Shown here in pieces: positions 1-7,050 of a stretch of DNA of 8,263 bases. Source of the DNA: Candidatus Poseidoniia archaeon (GTDB taxonomy: Archaea > Thermoplasmatota > Poseidoniia > MGIII > CG-Epi1); the NCBI GenBank assembly GCA_029941645.1, contig JAPYSZ010000027.1, positions 4,244-12,506 on the forward strand, read 5' to 3'. The notes below the pieces were generated by a model. It made no database searches. It saw nothing but the letters and a program-made list of their open reading frames with translations, and was not told the DNA's origin. Positions within the stretch are counted from its first letter, which is position 1, and each line of letters opens with the position of its first letter. Position numbers and translations under genes: made by a program.

Positions 1-915
1 ATTCTTTCTTTGACTCGGACATTTGGGTTAGTTTTTAGTGTGACCCCTCAAGGATCATCCGGTATTTTTGTAAAGAAACAGGCAGGTGACACGTTCAATA
101 TTGATATGCTTCTTGAATCTGCAGTTGAAGGAGAACACACGATCAGATTATATATCCCAGATGACGAATTTCCTTCTGGTTGGTCATATATTTTTAAGGA
201 TGAGAATGGAGCGACTGTAACGGAAGTTAGCATAAGCGGAGGCGAAAGCAAAGTTTTAGATTTATTAATTACAATAGATAGCCAAGCAGTTTACAATGAT
301 GAGGGTTATATTTTTACAGCTTCAGCACAAGACTTATCAGATTCTACAGTTTTCGGTCGTCAGCCAATTACAGTTTTTTTGAAACTTACAGATGGTTTTG
401 AGATGTCGGCACTAAAATATAAAGAAGTATTGGGTCCAGGAGACAGTTATACTTTCCAACTTAATATAGAAAATAAAGCAAATGGCGATGATCGTTTTAC
501 ACTGTCCGCACCTTCTGTACCTTCAGGTTGGCGTATTGTATTTCCTAATGGTATGGTTTTTGACGTTTTAGCAGGCCGTTCAGTTACAGTTCCAATACAG
601 GTTACATCTTCTGATGAGTCTAAAGATGGAGATAAGAAAACTATCCAAATTTCAATATCGAGTGACCTGTCTAATCAGGTTCAGCAGCAGAGTTTTGTCG
701 TTGAAGTAGAACAGGGTTTTACTGCTAAGTTGATCACTTCGTTTTCAGATCTATGGTATATTTTTGCATTTTTAGGATTAATTGTGGTAATTGGTTTTGC
801 TACATATTCTCGTCAGGAAGATAGTGATTGGGATTATGACGATGATTATGCAGATGAAGAAGGACCTTCACCACAAGACAAACAGTCAGACGACGACTGG
901 GATGATTGGAATTAA
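1..915 (+). CDS. NEW3-repeat surface protein with C-terminal membrane anchor and acidic tail (5' partial)
   Basis: The frame is open from base 1 to the TAA at 913-915, giving 304 visible residues. The start lies upstream of the window, so the TTG at position 10 is not taken as the start. Two tandem beta-rich repeats are visible, roughly residues 19-115 and 129-239. Each contains the tetrapeptide PSGW (58-61 and 174-177, 116 residues apart), followed by a Gly-Glu/Gly-Arg turn and a hydrophobic strand. This is the pattern of NEW3/NPCBM-associated Ig-like domains of archaeal surface proteins. One hydrophobic helix (about 251-270) is followed by a 34-residue tail extremely rich in Asp and Glu with several Trp. 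The expected topology is outside domains, one membrane pass and a short cytoplasmic acidic tail. The role is unknown; adhesion or cell-surface scaffolding is a guess. The next gene follows after nine bases on the same strand, suggesting co-transcription. Confidence is high for the coding call and moderate for the domain family. Confidence 0.85.
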   Translation: MLSLTRTFGLVFSVTPQGSSGIFVKKQAGDTFNIDMLLESAVEGEHTIRLYIPDDEFPSGWSYIFKDENGATVTEVSISGGESKVLDLLITIDSQAVYNDEGYIFTASAQDLSDSTVFGRQPITVFLKLTDGFEMSALKYKEVLGPGDSYTFQLNIENKANGDDRFTLSAPSVPSGWRIVFPNGMVFDVLAGRSVTVPIQVTSSDESKDGDKKTIQISISSDLSNQVQQQSFVVEVEQGFTAKLITSFSDLWYIFAFLGLIVVIGFATYSRQEDSDWDYDDDYADEEGPSPQDKQSDDDWDDWN

Positions 916-920
916 GGTAA
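914..920 (+). promoter_or_regulatory. Shine-Dalgarno-like site of the beta-CASP ribonuclease gene
   Basis: AAGGTAA overlaps the stop codon of the upstream gene and ends four bases before the ATG at 925. It matches only the core GGT of the archaeal anti-Shine-Dalgarno complement, so it is weak, but it is the only purine-rich candidate ahead of this start. Its overlap with the preceding stop codon supports translation as part of the same message. Confidence 0.4.
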
Positions 921-924
921 CTAA

Positions 925-2163
925 ATGTCTGTTTCATTGACCTATTTAGGAGGCGCTTCAGAGGTTGGAAGAGTTGGGGCTTTGCTAGAGGGAAGCGAGG
1001 GCCGCTTGCTAATGGACTATGGCTTACAACCCGATGACCCTCCTCGTTATCCACTTCCAGCACCAGATGTTGATGCATTATTACTCACACATGCACATCT
1101 TGATCATTGTGGATTAGTTCCAGATATAGCTAGTAGAGGTACTCCAATAGTATCTACTCCAGTTACTGGAGCTTTAGCAGAACGTATGGCGCAAGATACA
1201 TTACGCGTTTCAGAAATTGAGAATTATCCTCGACCATTTCATCCTACAGCAATTGGTGACTTAAATCGTAATTTACAAACATCCAAACCAGGAAAGGTCG
1301 AATATAGAGGCGGTTTTGAATTTAAAATGCACAATGCAGGCCATATACCGGGTGCTGTAATGTTCGATTTCCCACAGCAAGAGTTTCTTTTTACAGGAGA
1401 TATTCATACGGTTGATACTCAACTTACTCGAGCAGTCAAGCCAAAGCCCTGCAAAACATTAGCTATTGAATCAACCTATGGAGGTAGAGATCATCCTGAT
1501 CGAAAAGCTGTAGAATCAGAGTTAGTTGATTCAATAGAAGATGTTGTTAATTCTGGTGGAAAAGTAGTATTGCCTTCTTTTGGTTTGGGAAGGTCCCAAG
1601 AATTGCTAATGATTGTAAGAGATTTGGGATTTGAAGTATGGTTAGATGGAATGGGAAGAGATATAGCTCGTATTCTTCAGAAGTATCCTGGTTCGATTCG
1701 TGATGCCAAATCAATGAATAGAGCATTTAGGGAAACTAATTTTGTTAAATATAGCAGACAGAGAGATGCCGCATTTAATGGTGATATTATAGTTACGACT
1801 TCGGGGATGTTGAATGGTGGTCCCGTACTTCATTATTTGTCAAAATTACGAAAGGATCCGTCTTCTGCAGTTTTCCTGACAGGTTATCAAGTTTCAGGTA
1901 CAAATGGCCATTTATTACAAGAGACTGGAAAAATAAGATTAGACCGAGATACGAATTCACCGATTTTCGATCTTCAATGTCAGTCAAGGTCATTCGATTT
2001 AAGTGGTCATGCAGGACATAGCCAAATAGTTGATTTCATTAATAAATGCAGCCCCGAAAAAGTCATATTATATCATGGAGATAATCGTGAGGCCTTTGCT
2101 GAAGATTTGAGTGATTATGATTTAATTCTTCCTATAGAGAATGAATCTATTAAGATAGATTAA
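925..2163 (+). CDS. MBL-fold beta-CASP ribonuclease, short archaeal CPSF type (aCPSF2-like)
   Basis: This complete 412-residue protein has all the signatures of a zinc-dependent metallo-beta-lactamase/beta-CASP RNA nuclease. Visible motifs are Asp31 (motif 1), H56-A-H58-L-D60-H61 (motif 2), G139-H140 (motif 3), the TGD with Asp159 (motif 4), ESTYGG with Glu182 (beta-CASP motif A), SGHAG with His362 (motif B) and YHGD with His384 (motif C). The linking blocks PSFGLGRSQELL (217-228) and TSGMLNGGP (292-300) are characteristic of CPSF73-like enzymes. There is no N-terminal KH-domain extension, which separates it from the roughly 640-residue termination factor aCPSF1. The length fits aCPSF2, though an aRNase J-like member is not excluded. 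The expected role is cytoplasmic endo- and/or 5' exonucleolytic RNA processing or decay. The catalytic set looks intact. It follows the surface-protein gene after nine bases, and its stop overlaps the stop of the convergent membrane-protein gene. Confidence 0.93.
   Translation: MSVSLTYLGGASEVGRVGALLEGSEGRLLMDYGLQPDDPPRYPLPAPDVDALLLTHAHLDHCGLVPDIASRGTPIVSTPVTGALAERMAQDTLRVSEIENYPRPFHPTAIGDLNRNLQTSKPGKVEYRGGFEFKMHNAGHIPGAVMFDFPQQEFLFTGDIHTVDTQLTRAVKPKPCKTLAIESTYGGRDHPDRKAVESELVDSIEDVVNSGGKVVLPSFGLGRSQELLMIVRDLGFEVWLDGMGRDIARILQKYPGSIRDAKSMNRAFRETNFVKYSRQRDAAFNGDIIVTTSGMLNGGPVLHYLSKLRKDPSSAVFLTGYQVSGTNGHLLQETGKIRLDRDTNSPIFDLQCQSRSFDLSGHAGHSQIVDFINKCSPEKVILYHGDNREAFAEDLSDYDLILPIENESIKID
2144..2161. 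terminator. Possible bidirectional stem-loop at a convergent gene junction
   Basis: AATCTAT and ATAGATT form a perfect seven-base-pair inverted repeat around a four-base TAAG loop. It sits over the last codons of the ribonuclease gene and ends inside the shared TTAA stop sequence. On the plus strand a pyrimidine-rich CTTTCTTC follows a few bases later. The stem is AT-rich with a single G-C pair, so it would be weak as RNA. Archaeal termination mainly uses U-tracts, and neither strand has a clean one here. The symmetry is real, but the termination role is inference. Confidence 0.25.
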
Positions 2164-3278
2164 CTTTCTTCAGTTTCATAATCTGCACCGACAAACATTC
2201 TTACAAATCCTAGTAGCATTAAGAAAATCAAAGAGGTGAATACAATACCATAAGGGCCTTGTAGTTCAACGGAATCCTGAATTATTCCTTCAGTTGTTGA
2301 GAGATAGTCATTAACATTTATTACAATTTCAGCCATTGTAAATGTGAGGAATAGCATGACGCCTAAGTTAACAAGATAGCTGACGAATAATGTTCGAAGC
2401 GTTTTCGAGACTCCTTTCTTTTGTGCGTCAGTAAGTAACGAGTTATCCATTCCTGCCGGTTTGAATTGCTCAGCATAATTTTCATATTTAATTGCAGCGT
2501 ATGATAATTCGATATAAATTATAAATCCTAATCCAACAAATATGCCTCCTGCGAGAGTCTCATCCCATGTGCTTTCTTTGCTTTTAGAATCATAACCACA
2601 GTAATCTGCATCAAAGTTTTCCAAACAATAGTTCGGATTACAAGTCCAACCAATAATTACTGCTAATGCAATAGAACCTATTACAGCCCATGCCTTTCTC
2701 TTCCATATTCCATAAATACCTAGGAATGGTATTAATCCAAAAATTAGGGTAGCAGCTCTTGTTGTGAATTCATTTATTCTTTCTACACTTTCCTTCTTGT
2801 CTTCATAGAGGATTTTAATAGGCTTCCATGTCCATTTTTCAGCACCTTCATCCCCCACCTTTGAAGGAATTATATGTTCACCTAATTTCCAATCTAAGGC
2901 CGGGTCTGAAATATATTGTCCAACAAAGATAATAGTCAGTAATAGAACAAAGAACTTGTATTTCCCTTTTAAAAGGGTAAAAAGGTAGAAAATAAAACCG
3001 GCAACAACGCTCCATAAAACAAAAATATTTGGATCAGGTTTGAACGAAGAAAAATATTCCGAGCCGGCGGAAGAATCTGAAAGCTGTTTCACATATTTTG
3101 TAAATAATGAATCTAGAGGATTATGATAATTATAAAATTCAGTTATGACAAAGATTAAGGAAAGACTTGATATAATTTTAATTGCAAAAATAAGAGGGTA
3201 CTCTCCAAAAAAATCGTTGTAATTAATGATGTCTTTAATTTGGGGCAATCTTGATTCTTTTACTTCTTTTTCTTCCAT
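2160..3278 (-). CDS. Unrecognised polytopic membrane protein, about eight helices, last gene of the MoxR cassette
   Basis: I do not recognise a family in this 372-residue protein. Hydrophobic segments lie at about residues 28-47, 85-103, 107-123, 173-191, 196-212, 242-263, 295-318 and 343-363. Short basic turns at 104-108 (KGKYK) and 193-195 (KRK), and the basic stretch 286-295, fit a positive-inside topology with both ends cytoplasmic. The loops then predicted outside are 48-84, 124-172, 213-241 and 319-342. The third of these holds Cys213, Cys218 and Cys227, suitably placed for a disulfide. The N-terminus and C-terminal tail are charged and acidic. Its ATG shares one base with the DUF58 stop (TAATG on the minus strand), and AGGGG lies five bases upstream, so it is almost certainly translated with the cassette. 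In related operons this slot is often held by other membrane proteins, so a role as polytopic partner of the ATPase machine is inferred from position only. Confidence 0.85.
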   Translation of the reverse strand: MEEKEVKESRLPQIKDIINYNDFFGEYPLIFAIKIISSLSLIFVITEFYNYHNPLDSLFTKYVKQLSDSSAGSEYFSSFKPDPNIFVLWSVVAGFIFYLFTLLKGKYKFFVLLLTIIFVGQYISDPALDWKLGEHIIPSKVGDEGAEKWTWKPIKILYEDKKESVERINEFTTRAATLIFGLIPFLGIYGIWKRKAWAVIGSIALAVIIGWTCNPNYCLENFDADYCGYDSKSKESTWDETLAGGIFVGLGFIIYIELSYAAIKYENYAEQFKPAGMDNSLLTDAQKKGVSKTLRTLFVSYLVNLGVMLFLTFTMAEIVINVNDYLSTTEGIIQDSVELQGPYGIVFTSLIFLMLLGFVRMFVGADYETEES

Positions 3279-4522
3279 TAGAACCCCTGTAATGCGGTAT
3301 TCACAGCCTCACCTGATTTCCAATCTCCAACTTGCATTCCAAAGCTTCTAATTTCTGAAATCATATTGTCCCTTTCAATCCTAGCAATGAGTAAGGGTTG
3401 AGCAGGGATTCTTTTCATCTTTTCTTCAAAGTCTAGACTAGAAGGAGAAATAGTTGTAATTGTATATCCTCTGCTTATTGTATTTGTGAAGGCTTCTGAG
3501 ATGGTATGGTCATCATCTAAGGAACTAAAAAGAATTATTGGAGAACCACTAGGAATGTATGGCAACATATCCTTCATGACAATTTCTAATTTTAGGTTGC
3601 CTTTAGGGATTGCACTGGAAAGTGCCGTTAGAATTTTGAAAAGATGATGTTCACCTCTATCCAAATCAATTTTTTCTACGGATTCTCCATATATCATTAG
3701 TGCTACATTATTTCTTTCATCTAAGAGTTGTTTAGCGTATGTTGCAGCAGCCCTGCATGACATTTCTAGTGGTGTATCTTTTCCGCCACCTACAGCTGAG
3801 ACTTCTCTAGCATCCAAGAGTAGAATAACATCCATAACATCTTCTCTAACAGTTTCGTTGACCATCATTTTCCCTTTTTTGGCGAGTGCCTTCCAGTTCA
3901 CGCTGCGTAGAGAGTCTCCAGGGACAAATTCACGTAGAGAATAAAATTCGGTGCCTGTTCCTATAACATTTAGAGGCATTGCACCGGATAACAATTTTGG
4001 TGCCCTAGATGTAATAACTTGTTCTTCTAATATTTCGATTTCAGGAAATACAGAAAAACTATGAACCGATTCTTCAATTCTTTCATTGTAGAAAAGATCG
4101 AAAGCATCCTTTACTCTCATTTTAACTGGACCCAGATGGTAATGCCCTCTCAAGGGTAATTTTAGTGAATATTCAAAGGATACTTCTTGCCAAGGTCTCA
4201 TGTACAGTAAAGTGTAGTTTGAACCTTTCGTTATTCTGGCTTGTGGAGGCAATTGATCATATATTTCTACAAAGCCTATACCTAATCCTTTATTCTTAAC
4301 TATGAACTTCACGCTCATATCCCCATTCTCAAATATATTGTCTGATGTGGTTTCTCTTCTTATTTTTACGTTAGGCATCCAAACATCAAGGAAACTAGCC
4401 AATACTACAAAAATGAGCATTACTAAGCCAGCACTGATAAACAAATAATTCAATCTAATTAGTCCTGCTAAGGCAAGGAATAGAGCTCCTCCTGTAACTG
4501 CTGCTGCTTTTTTACTCCACAT
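3278..4522 (-). CDS. DUF58 membrane-tethered protein with vWA-like domain
   Basis: The 414-residue protein starts with two adjacent membrane helices (about 9-27 and 28-45) joined by a short turn. A beta-rich region (about 50-160) follows, then the DUF58 hallmark: L196-R-E-F-V-P-G-D, with S207-V-N-W-K-A-L-A closing the block. From about 230 a vWA-like Rossmann domain begins with VILLLD and Asp237. DUF58 proteins are the usual partners of MoxR ATPases, and the pair is thought to act as a chaperone-like module on membrane or surface complexes. The metal site looks degenerate: the canonical DxSxS is replaced by Asp-Ala-Arg-Glu-Val (237-241). The ATG at 4522 directly follows the MoxR stop with no spacer (TGA|ATG). 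No strong Shine-Dalgarno motif precedes it, only AGAAG a few bases upstream, so translation probably depends on coupling. Its stop overlaps the next start by one base. Confidence 0.93.
   Translation of the reverse strand: MWSKKAAAVTGGALFLALAGLIRLNYLFISAGLVMLIFVVLASFLDVWMPNVKIRRETTSDNIFENGDMSVKFIVKNKGLGIGFVEIYDQLPPQARITKGSNYTLLYMRPWQEVSFEYSLKLPLRGHYHLGPVKMRVKDAFDLFYNERIEESVHSFSVFPEIEILEEQVITSRAPKLLSGAMPLNVIGTGTEFYSLREFVPGDSLRSVNWKALAKKGKMMVNETVREDVMDVILLLDAREVSAVGGGKDTPLEMSCRAAATYAKQLLDERNNVALMIYGESVEKIDLDRGEHHLFKILTALSSAIPKGNLKLEIVMKDMLPYIPSGSPIILFSSLDDDHTISEAFTNTISRGYTITTISPSSLDFEEKMKRIPAQPLLIARIERDNMISEIRSFGMQVGDWKSGEAVNTALQGF
3284..3288 (-). promoter_or_regulatory. Shine-Dalgarno-like site of the polytopic membrane-protein gene
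   Basis: On the minus strand AGGGG lies five bases ahead of the ATG at 3278, inside the end of the DUF58 gene. It supports that ATG as the true start, together with the one-base TAATG overlap. Confidence 0.5.
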
Positions 4523-5593
4523 TCAGTCTTCTAGTTGACCTTGAGTTGTTGGTACTTCTACTTCCTCTAATATTTGGGAAATAATTTCTTCTGTTTGTAC
4601 GCCTTTTATACGCGGTTCAGGCTTCAGAATAATTCGGTGTCTCAATGTATAAATACTTAATCTTTTGATATCATCTGGGATTACGTAATCTCTTCCACTT
4701 AGGACGGCTAATGCCCTTGATAATTTGAAGAGAGATTGTGCACCTCTTGGCGATGAACCAACTTTGACTCTTGGGTCTTCTCTTGTTCGATTGACTATTT
4801 CTACAATATATTCAATTACTGCGTTGTCAATTTGAACTTTTTCAAGACTTTGTTGCATATCTCTAAGTTTTTCAGGAGTGGTGATGGAATTTAGATCATG
4901 GTCATCTTTCCCTCTCTGTTTTCTTTTCATTAGAATGGCTCTTTCTATAGGTCTGCCAGGATAACCGACAGATAATTTCATCATAAATCGATCAAGCTGT
5001 GCATCAGGTAGAGGGTAAGTTCCTTCAGATTCTATTGGATTTTGTGTAGCTAGTGTTACAAAAGGTTCTGGAAGCTTATGTGTATCACCTTCTATTGTAA
5101 CTTGGTGTTCTTGCATAGCCTCAAGCAAGGCAGCTTGTGTTTTTGGCGGTGCCCGATTAATTTCATCAGCTAATAACAGGTTACAGAAAAGAGGACCTCT
5201 TCTGAATTGGAATTTTTGATCTTTCTGATTCCAAATATAGATTCCCGTTATGTCTGCAGGTAACAAATCTGGTGTAAATTGGACACGTTTAAATTTGATT
5301 CCAAGAGTCTGTGCAAAAGTATTAGCCAATAAAGTCTTTGCTAAACCAGGATTGTCCTCAAATAGAATGTTTCCTCCAGCTAGAATACCTACCGCACACA
5401 TGTCAAGTACGGGGCGCTTACCCATAACAACTTGTTCAACTTCACCAAGTATTTCATGCATTAAATCATGTGTTTCTTGTAAAGAAGGCTCCATGATGTA
5501 AGTTTGTACTCCATCACTCTGCTCTTCAGTCTCAGCTACAGCTTCCGTCTCTTCTTTCTCTTCCTCTTTCTTCTTTTTTCCAAATAGGCTCAT
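4523..5593 (-). CDS. MoxR-family AAA+ ATPase
   Basis: I place the start at the ATG at 5593 (356 residues). It forms an ATGA overlap with the stop of the upstream gene and has AGGTGG five bases upstream. The in-frame GTG at 5602 lies within that ribosome-binding motif and is rejected. After a Lys/Glu-rich N-terminal stretch (about 6-26) come the MoxR features: Walker A D80-N-P-G-L-A-K86-T87, Walker B LLLADE (139-144) followed by INRAPPKTQAALLEAMQE, sensor 1 Asn185 in TQNPIE, the arginine-finger candidate Arg202 in LDRF, and sensor 2 Arg283 in SSPRG, leading into the C-terminal lid. The protein is soluble and cytoplasmic. It should hydrolyse ATP to remodel or activate client complexes, with the adjacent DUF58 protein as the likely partner. 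The second glycine of the usual Walker A GxGK is Ala85, a variant known in RavA-like MoxR proteins, so activity is still expected. The stop abuts the DUF58 start. Confidence 0.95.
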   Translation of the reverse strand: MSLFGKKKKEEEKEETEAVAETEEQSDGVQTYIMEPSLQETHDLMHEILGEVEQVVMGKRPVLDMCAVGILAGGNILFEDNPGLAKTLLANTFAQTLGIKFKRVQFTPDLLPADITGIYIWNQKDQKFQFRRGPLFCNLLLADEINRAPPKTQAALLEAMQEHQVTIEGDTHKLPEPFVTLATQNPIESEGTYPLPDAQLDRFMMKLSVGYPGRPIERAILMKRKQRGKDDHDLNSITTPEKLRDMQQSLEKVQIDNAVIEYIVEIVNRTREDPRVKVGSSPRGAQSLFKLSRALAVLSGRDYVIPDDIKRLSIYTLRHRIILKPEPRIKGVQTEEIISQILEEVEVPTTQGQLED

Positions 5594-7050
5594 TTTTTCC
5601 ACCTTTTAATTGCTTCTTCGACCTTACTCAAGGTCATATTAGTTTCATTATTTATAATAAAACTAATTAGTATTGGATCCTTCAAAAGTTCTTCTATTTT
5701 TGAGGGAGCCAACATTTCGAATTCTTCTCTTGTAAAACTATTCTCGATTCTAACTTTTTCGATAAAAACTTCTTTAATGGTTTCAGGATGTGTATAATGT
5801 GCGTGAGGGACTCTGAATCTAGATAATCGCCCCTCATAAATATTGAATAAATGTCTCCAAGGTACTGGATTCTCAACACGCATCATGACTAGTTGCAATA
5901 CTAAAATTATAGCCCCTAAAAAGAATAATCCAAGAGTTTGACTACTACTTACATAACCCAAAACACCAAAAAGTTGGACATATATTAGAGACACAAGATC
6001 AGATTGGATATGCCTACTTTCATCGAATATTATAGTATGTTTTTCTCCATCGGTTAGATATTCAAACATGCTAACTATGAATTCTTTGTTATCCAATTTA
6101 TCATAGTATAGGTTAGTAAAGATACTTGTATCTGAGATTAGAATTACTTTACCTTCACCTATATTTGCTTCAGCAATTACTCCAGCGCCAAGACCGGCCA
6201 AGTCACCCCATTCCTCAGGATCGCGATATGTGGACTCAGAATCACAAACTTCCGGTTGGCTAACTCTTGGTGTGCAATCGCCCTGGCCATTTCCGTTATA
6301 ATCTATGAATCCCTCTTGTGTTGAATGTGCTAACCCCTCCGAATTAGAGTTACTTTGTATCTTTATAGCACTTGGAGAACTCATCATCAATTGTCCTTCA
6401 AAGTTCATTCTGTCGATATCAGCATCTATAATTACAATTGAATTATTTTTTGGATGGATGTCTTCATCCCAGTGATTTGAATCAAAAAGTCTAGCAGGTT
6501 TACATGAAGGGTTTGTATCAGCATATCCTGCTGCTTGTGCTACATTACCGATTAATGTGCTGTCTCCAGTAGTAGGTTTACAGTCTCCTATTTTGATAGG
6601 GTACCACTGTACACCAATATCTTGAGCCCCATAAAATGCTGAATTAGCATAGCCTGAATCACCCGCAAGAACTACTTTCCCTCCTGCTTGGACAAAATTA
6701 TAGATTGCTTTAGAATCATACTCACTATATTTTCTTTCAACGCCGATAATTACCAAAATAGTTTGATTCGTTTCAATAGTCGGGTTGGTTGAATTCTTCT
6801 CAATCTCAGAAATCTTATCAATTATGGATGGACGTGAAACTATGGTTTTAATTTCATGTTTTCCATTTCCTTCGGCGTTAAGATCATTTGAGAACTCAGA
6901 TATATCATTCCAATCATCATCATAAACAGATAGTTGTGAAGGGTTTTTTGCATGGTCTATGAGTACAGGATAAACTACGGAGGTCATTATTATCACAACA
7001 AATAGGGCAAAAATCTTAGAACCATATTGGTCCCAGAATTTCCCTTTCAT
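5590..7050 (-). CDS. DUF4350-type membrane protein with extracytoplasmic insert
   Basis: The 486-residue protein has an N-terminal membrane helix (about 13-31), a large region predicted outside (about 32-365), a second helix (about 371-390) and a roughly 95-residue charged cytoplasmic C-terminus. The outer region resembles the DUF4350 / GATase1-like fold: F119-V-Q-A-G-G-K-V-V-L-A-G-D131, a later G300-K-V-I-L-I-S-D-T block, and FDESRH (342-347), which matches the DExHhG-type motif before the second helix. Between about 230 and 285 lies an Asn/Ser/Asp-rich insert with D250-Y-N-G-N-G-Q-G-D258, the spacing of an EF-hand-like or thrombospondin-type calcium loop. Cys157, Cys183, Cys259 and Cys269 could form disulfides outside the cell. 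Both ends overlap their neighbours by four bases (ATGA). The family role is unknown; it is a recurrent partner of MoxR/DUF58 operons. I am confident of the operon membership and moderately confident of the family. Confidence 0.88.
   Translation of the reverse strand: MKGKFWDQYGSKIFALFVVIIMTSVVYPVLIDHAKNPSQLSVYDDDWNDISEFSNDLNAEGNGKHEIKTIVSRPSIIDKISEIEKNSTNPTIETNQTILVIIGVERKYSEYDSKAIYNFVQAGGKVVLAGDSGYANSAFYGAQDIGVQWYPIKIGDCKPTTGDSTLIGNVAQAAGYADTNPSCKPARLFDSNHWDEDIHPKNNSIVIIDADIDRMNFEGQLMMSSPSAIKIQSNSNSEGLAHSTQEGFIDYNGNGQGDCTPRVSQPEVCDSESTYRDPEEWGDLAGLGAGVIAEANIGEGKVILISDTSIFTNLYYDKLDNKEFIVSMFEYLTDGEKHTIIFDESRHIQSDLVSLIYVQLFGVLGYVSSSQTLGLFFLGAIILVLQLVMMRVENPVPWRHLFNIYEGRLSRFRVPHAHYTHPETIKEVFIEKVRIENSFTREEFEMLAPSKIEELLKDPILISFIINNETNMTLSKVEEAIKRWKK
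5599..5607 (-). promoter_or_regulatory. Shine-Dalgarno site that decides the MoxR start
   Basis: On the minus strand AAAAGGTGG lies five bases ahead of the ATG at 5593. The GTG inside this motif (5602) is also in frame, but it would leave no spacer for a ribosome-binding site and gives only three extra residues. The ATG is therefore preferred. Confidence 0.6.

Noticed and set aside
10..12. TTG at position 10 as the start of the first gene
   Set aside because: The frame is open back to base 1 with no upstream stop, and the protein begins in the middle of a repeat domain without a signal peptide.
800..1078. Minus-strand open frame across the junction of the first two plus-strand genes
   Set aside because: It is His/Leu/Pro-rich and antisense to the Asp-rich tail and the conserved ribonuclease start, so it is a shadow of the real genes.
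2964..2977. A perfect 14-base palindrome, CCCTTTTAAAAGGG
   Set aside because: It has no loop, lies in the middle of the polytopic membrane-protein gene and encodes the Leu-Lys-Gly turn between two helices. AT-rich lysine codons explain it more simply than a regulatory site.
5250..5501. Plus-strand open frame antisense to the MoxR Walker A region
   Set aside because: The minus-strand MoxR reading is strongly conserved here, and the antisense product shows no recognisable domain or ribosome-binding site.
5594..5602. GTG at 5602 as the start of the MoxR gene
   Set aside because: The GTG lies inside the AGGTGG ribosome-binding motif, whereas the ATG at 5593 has proper spacing and an ATGA overlap with the previous gene.
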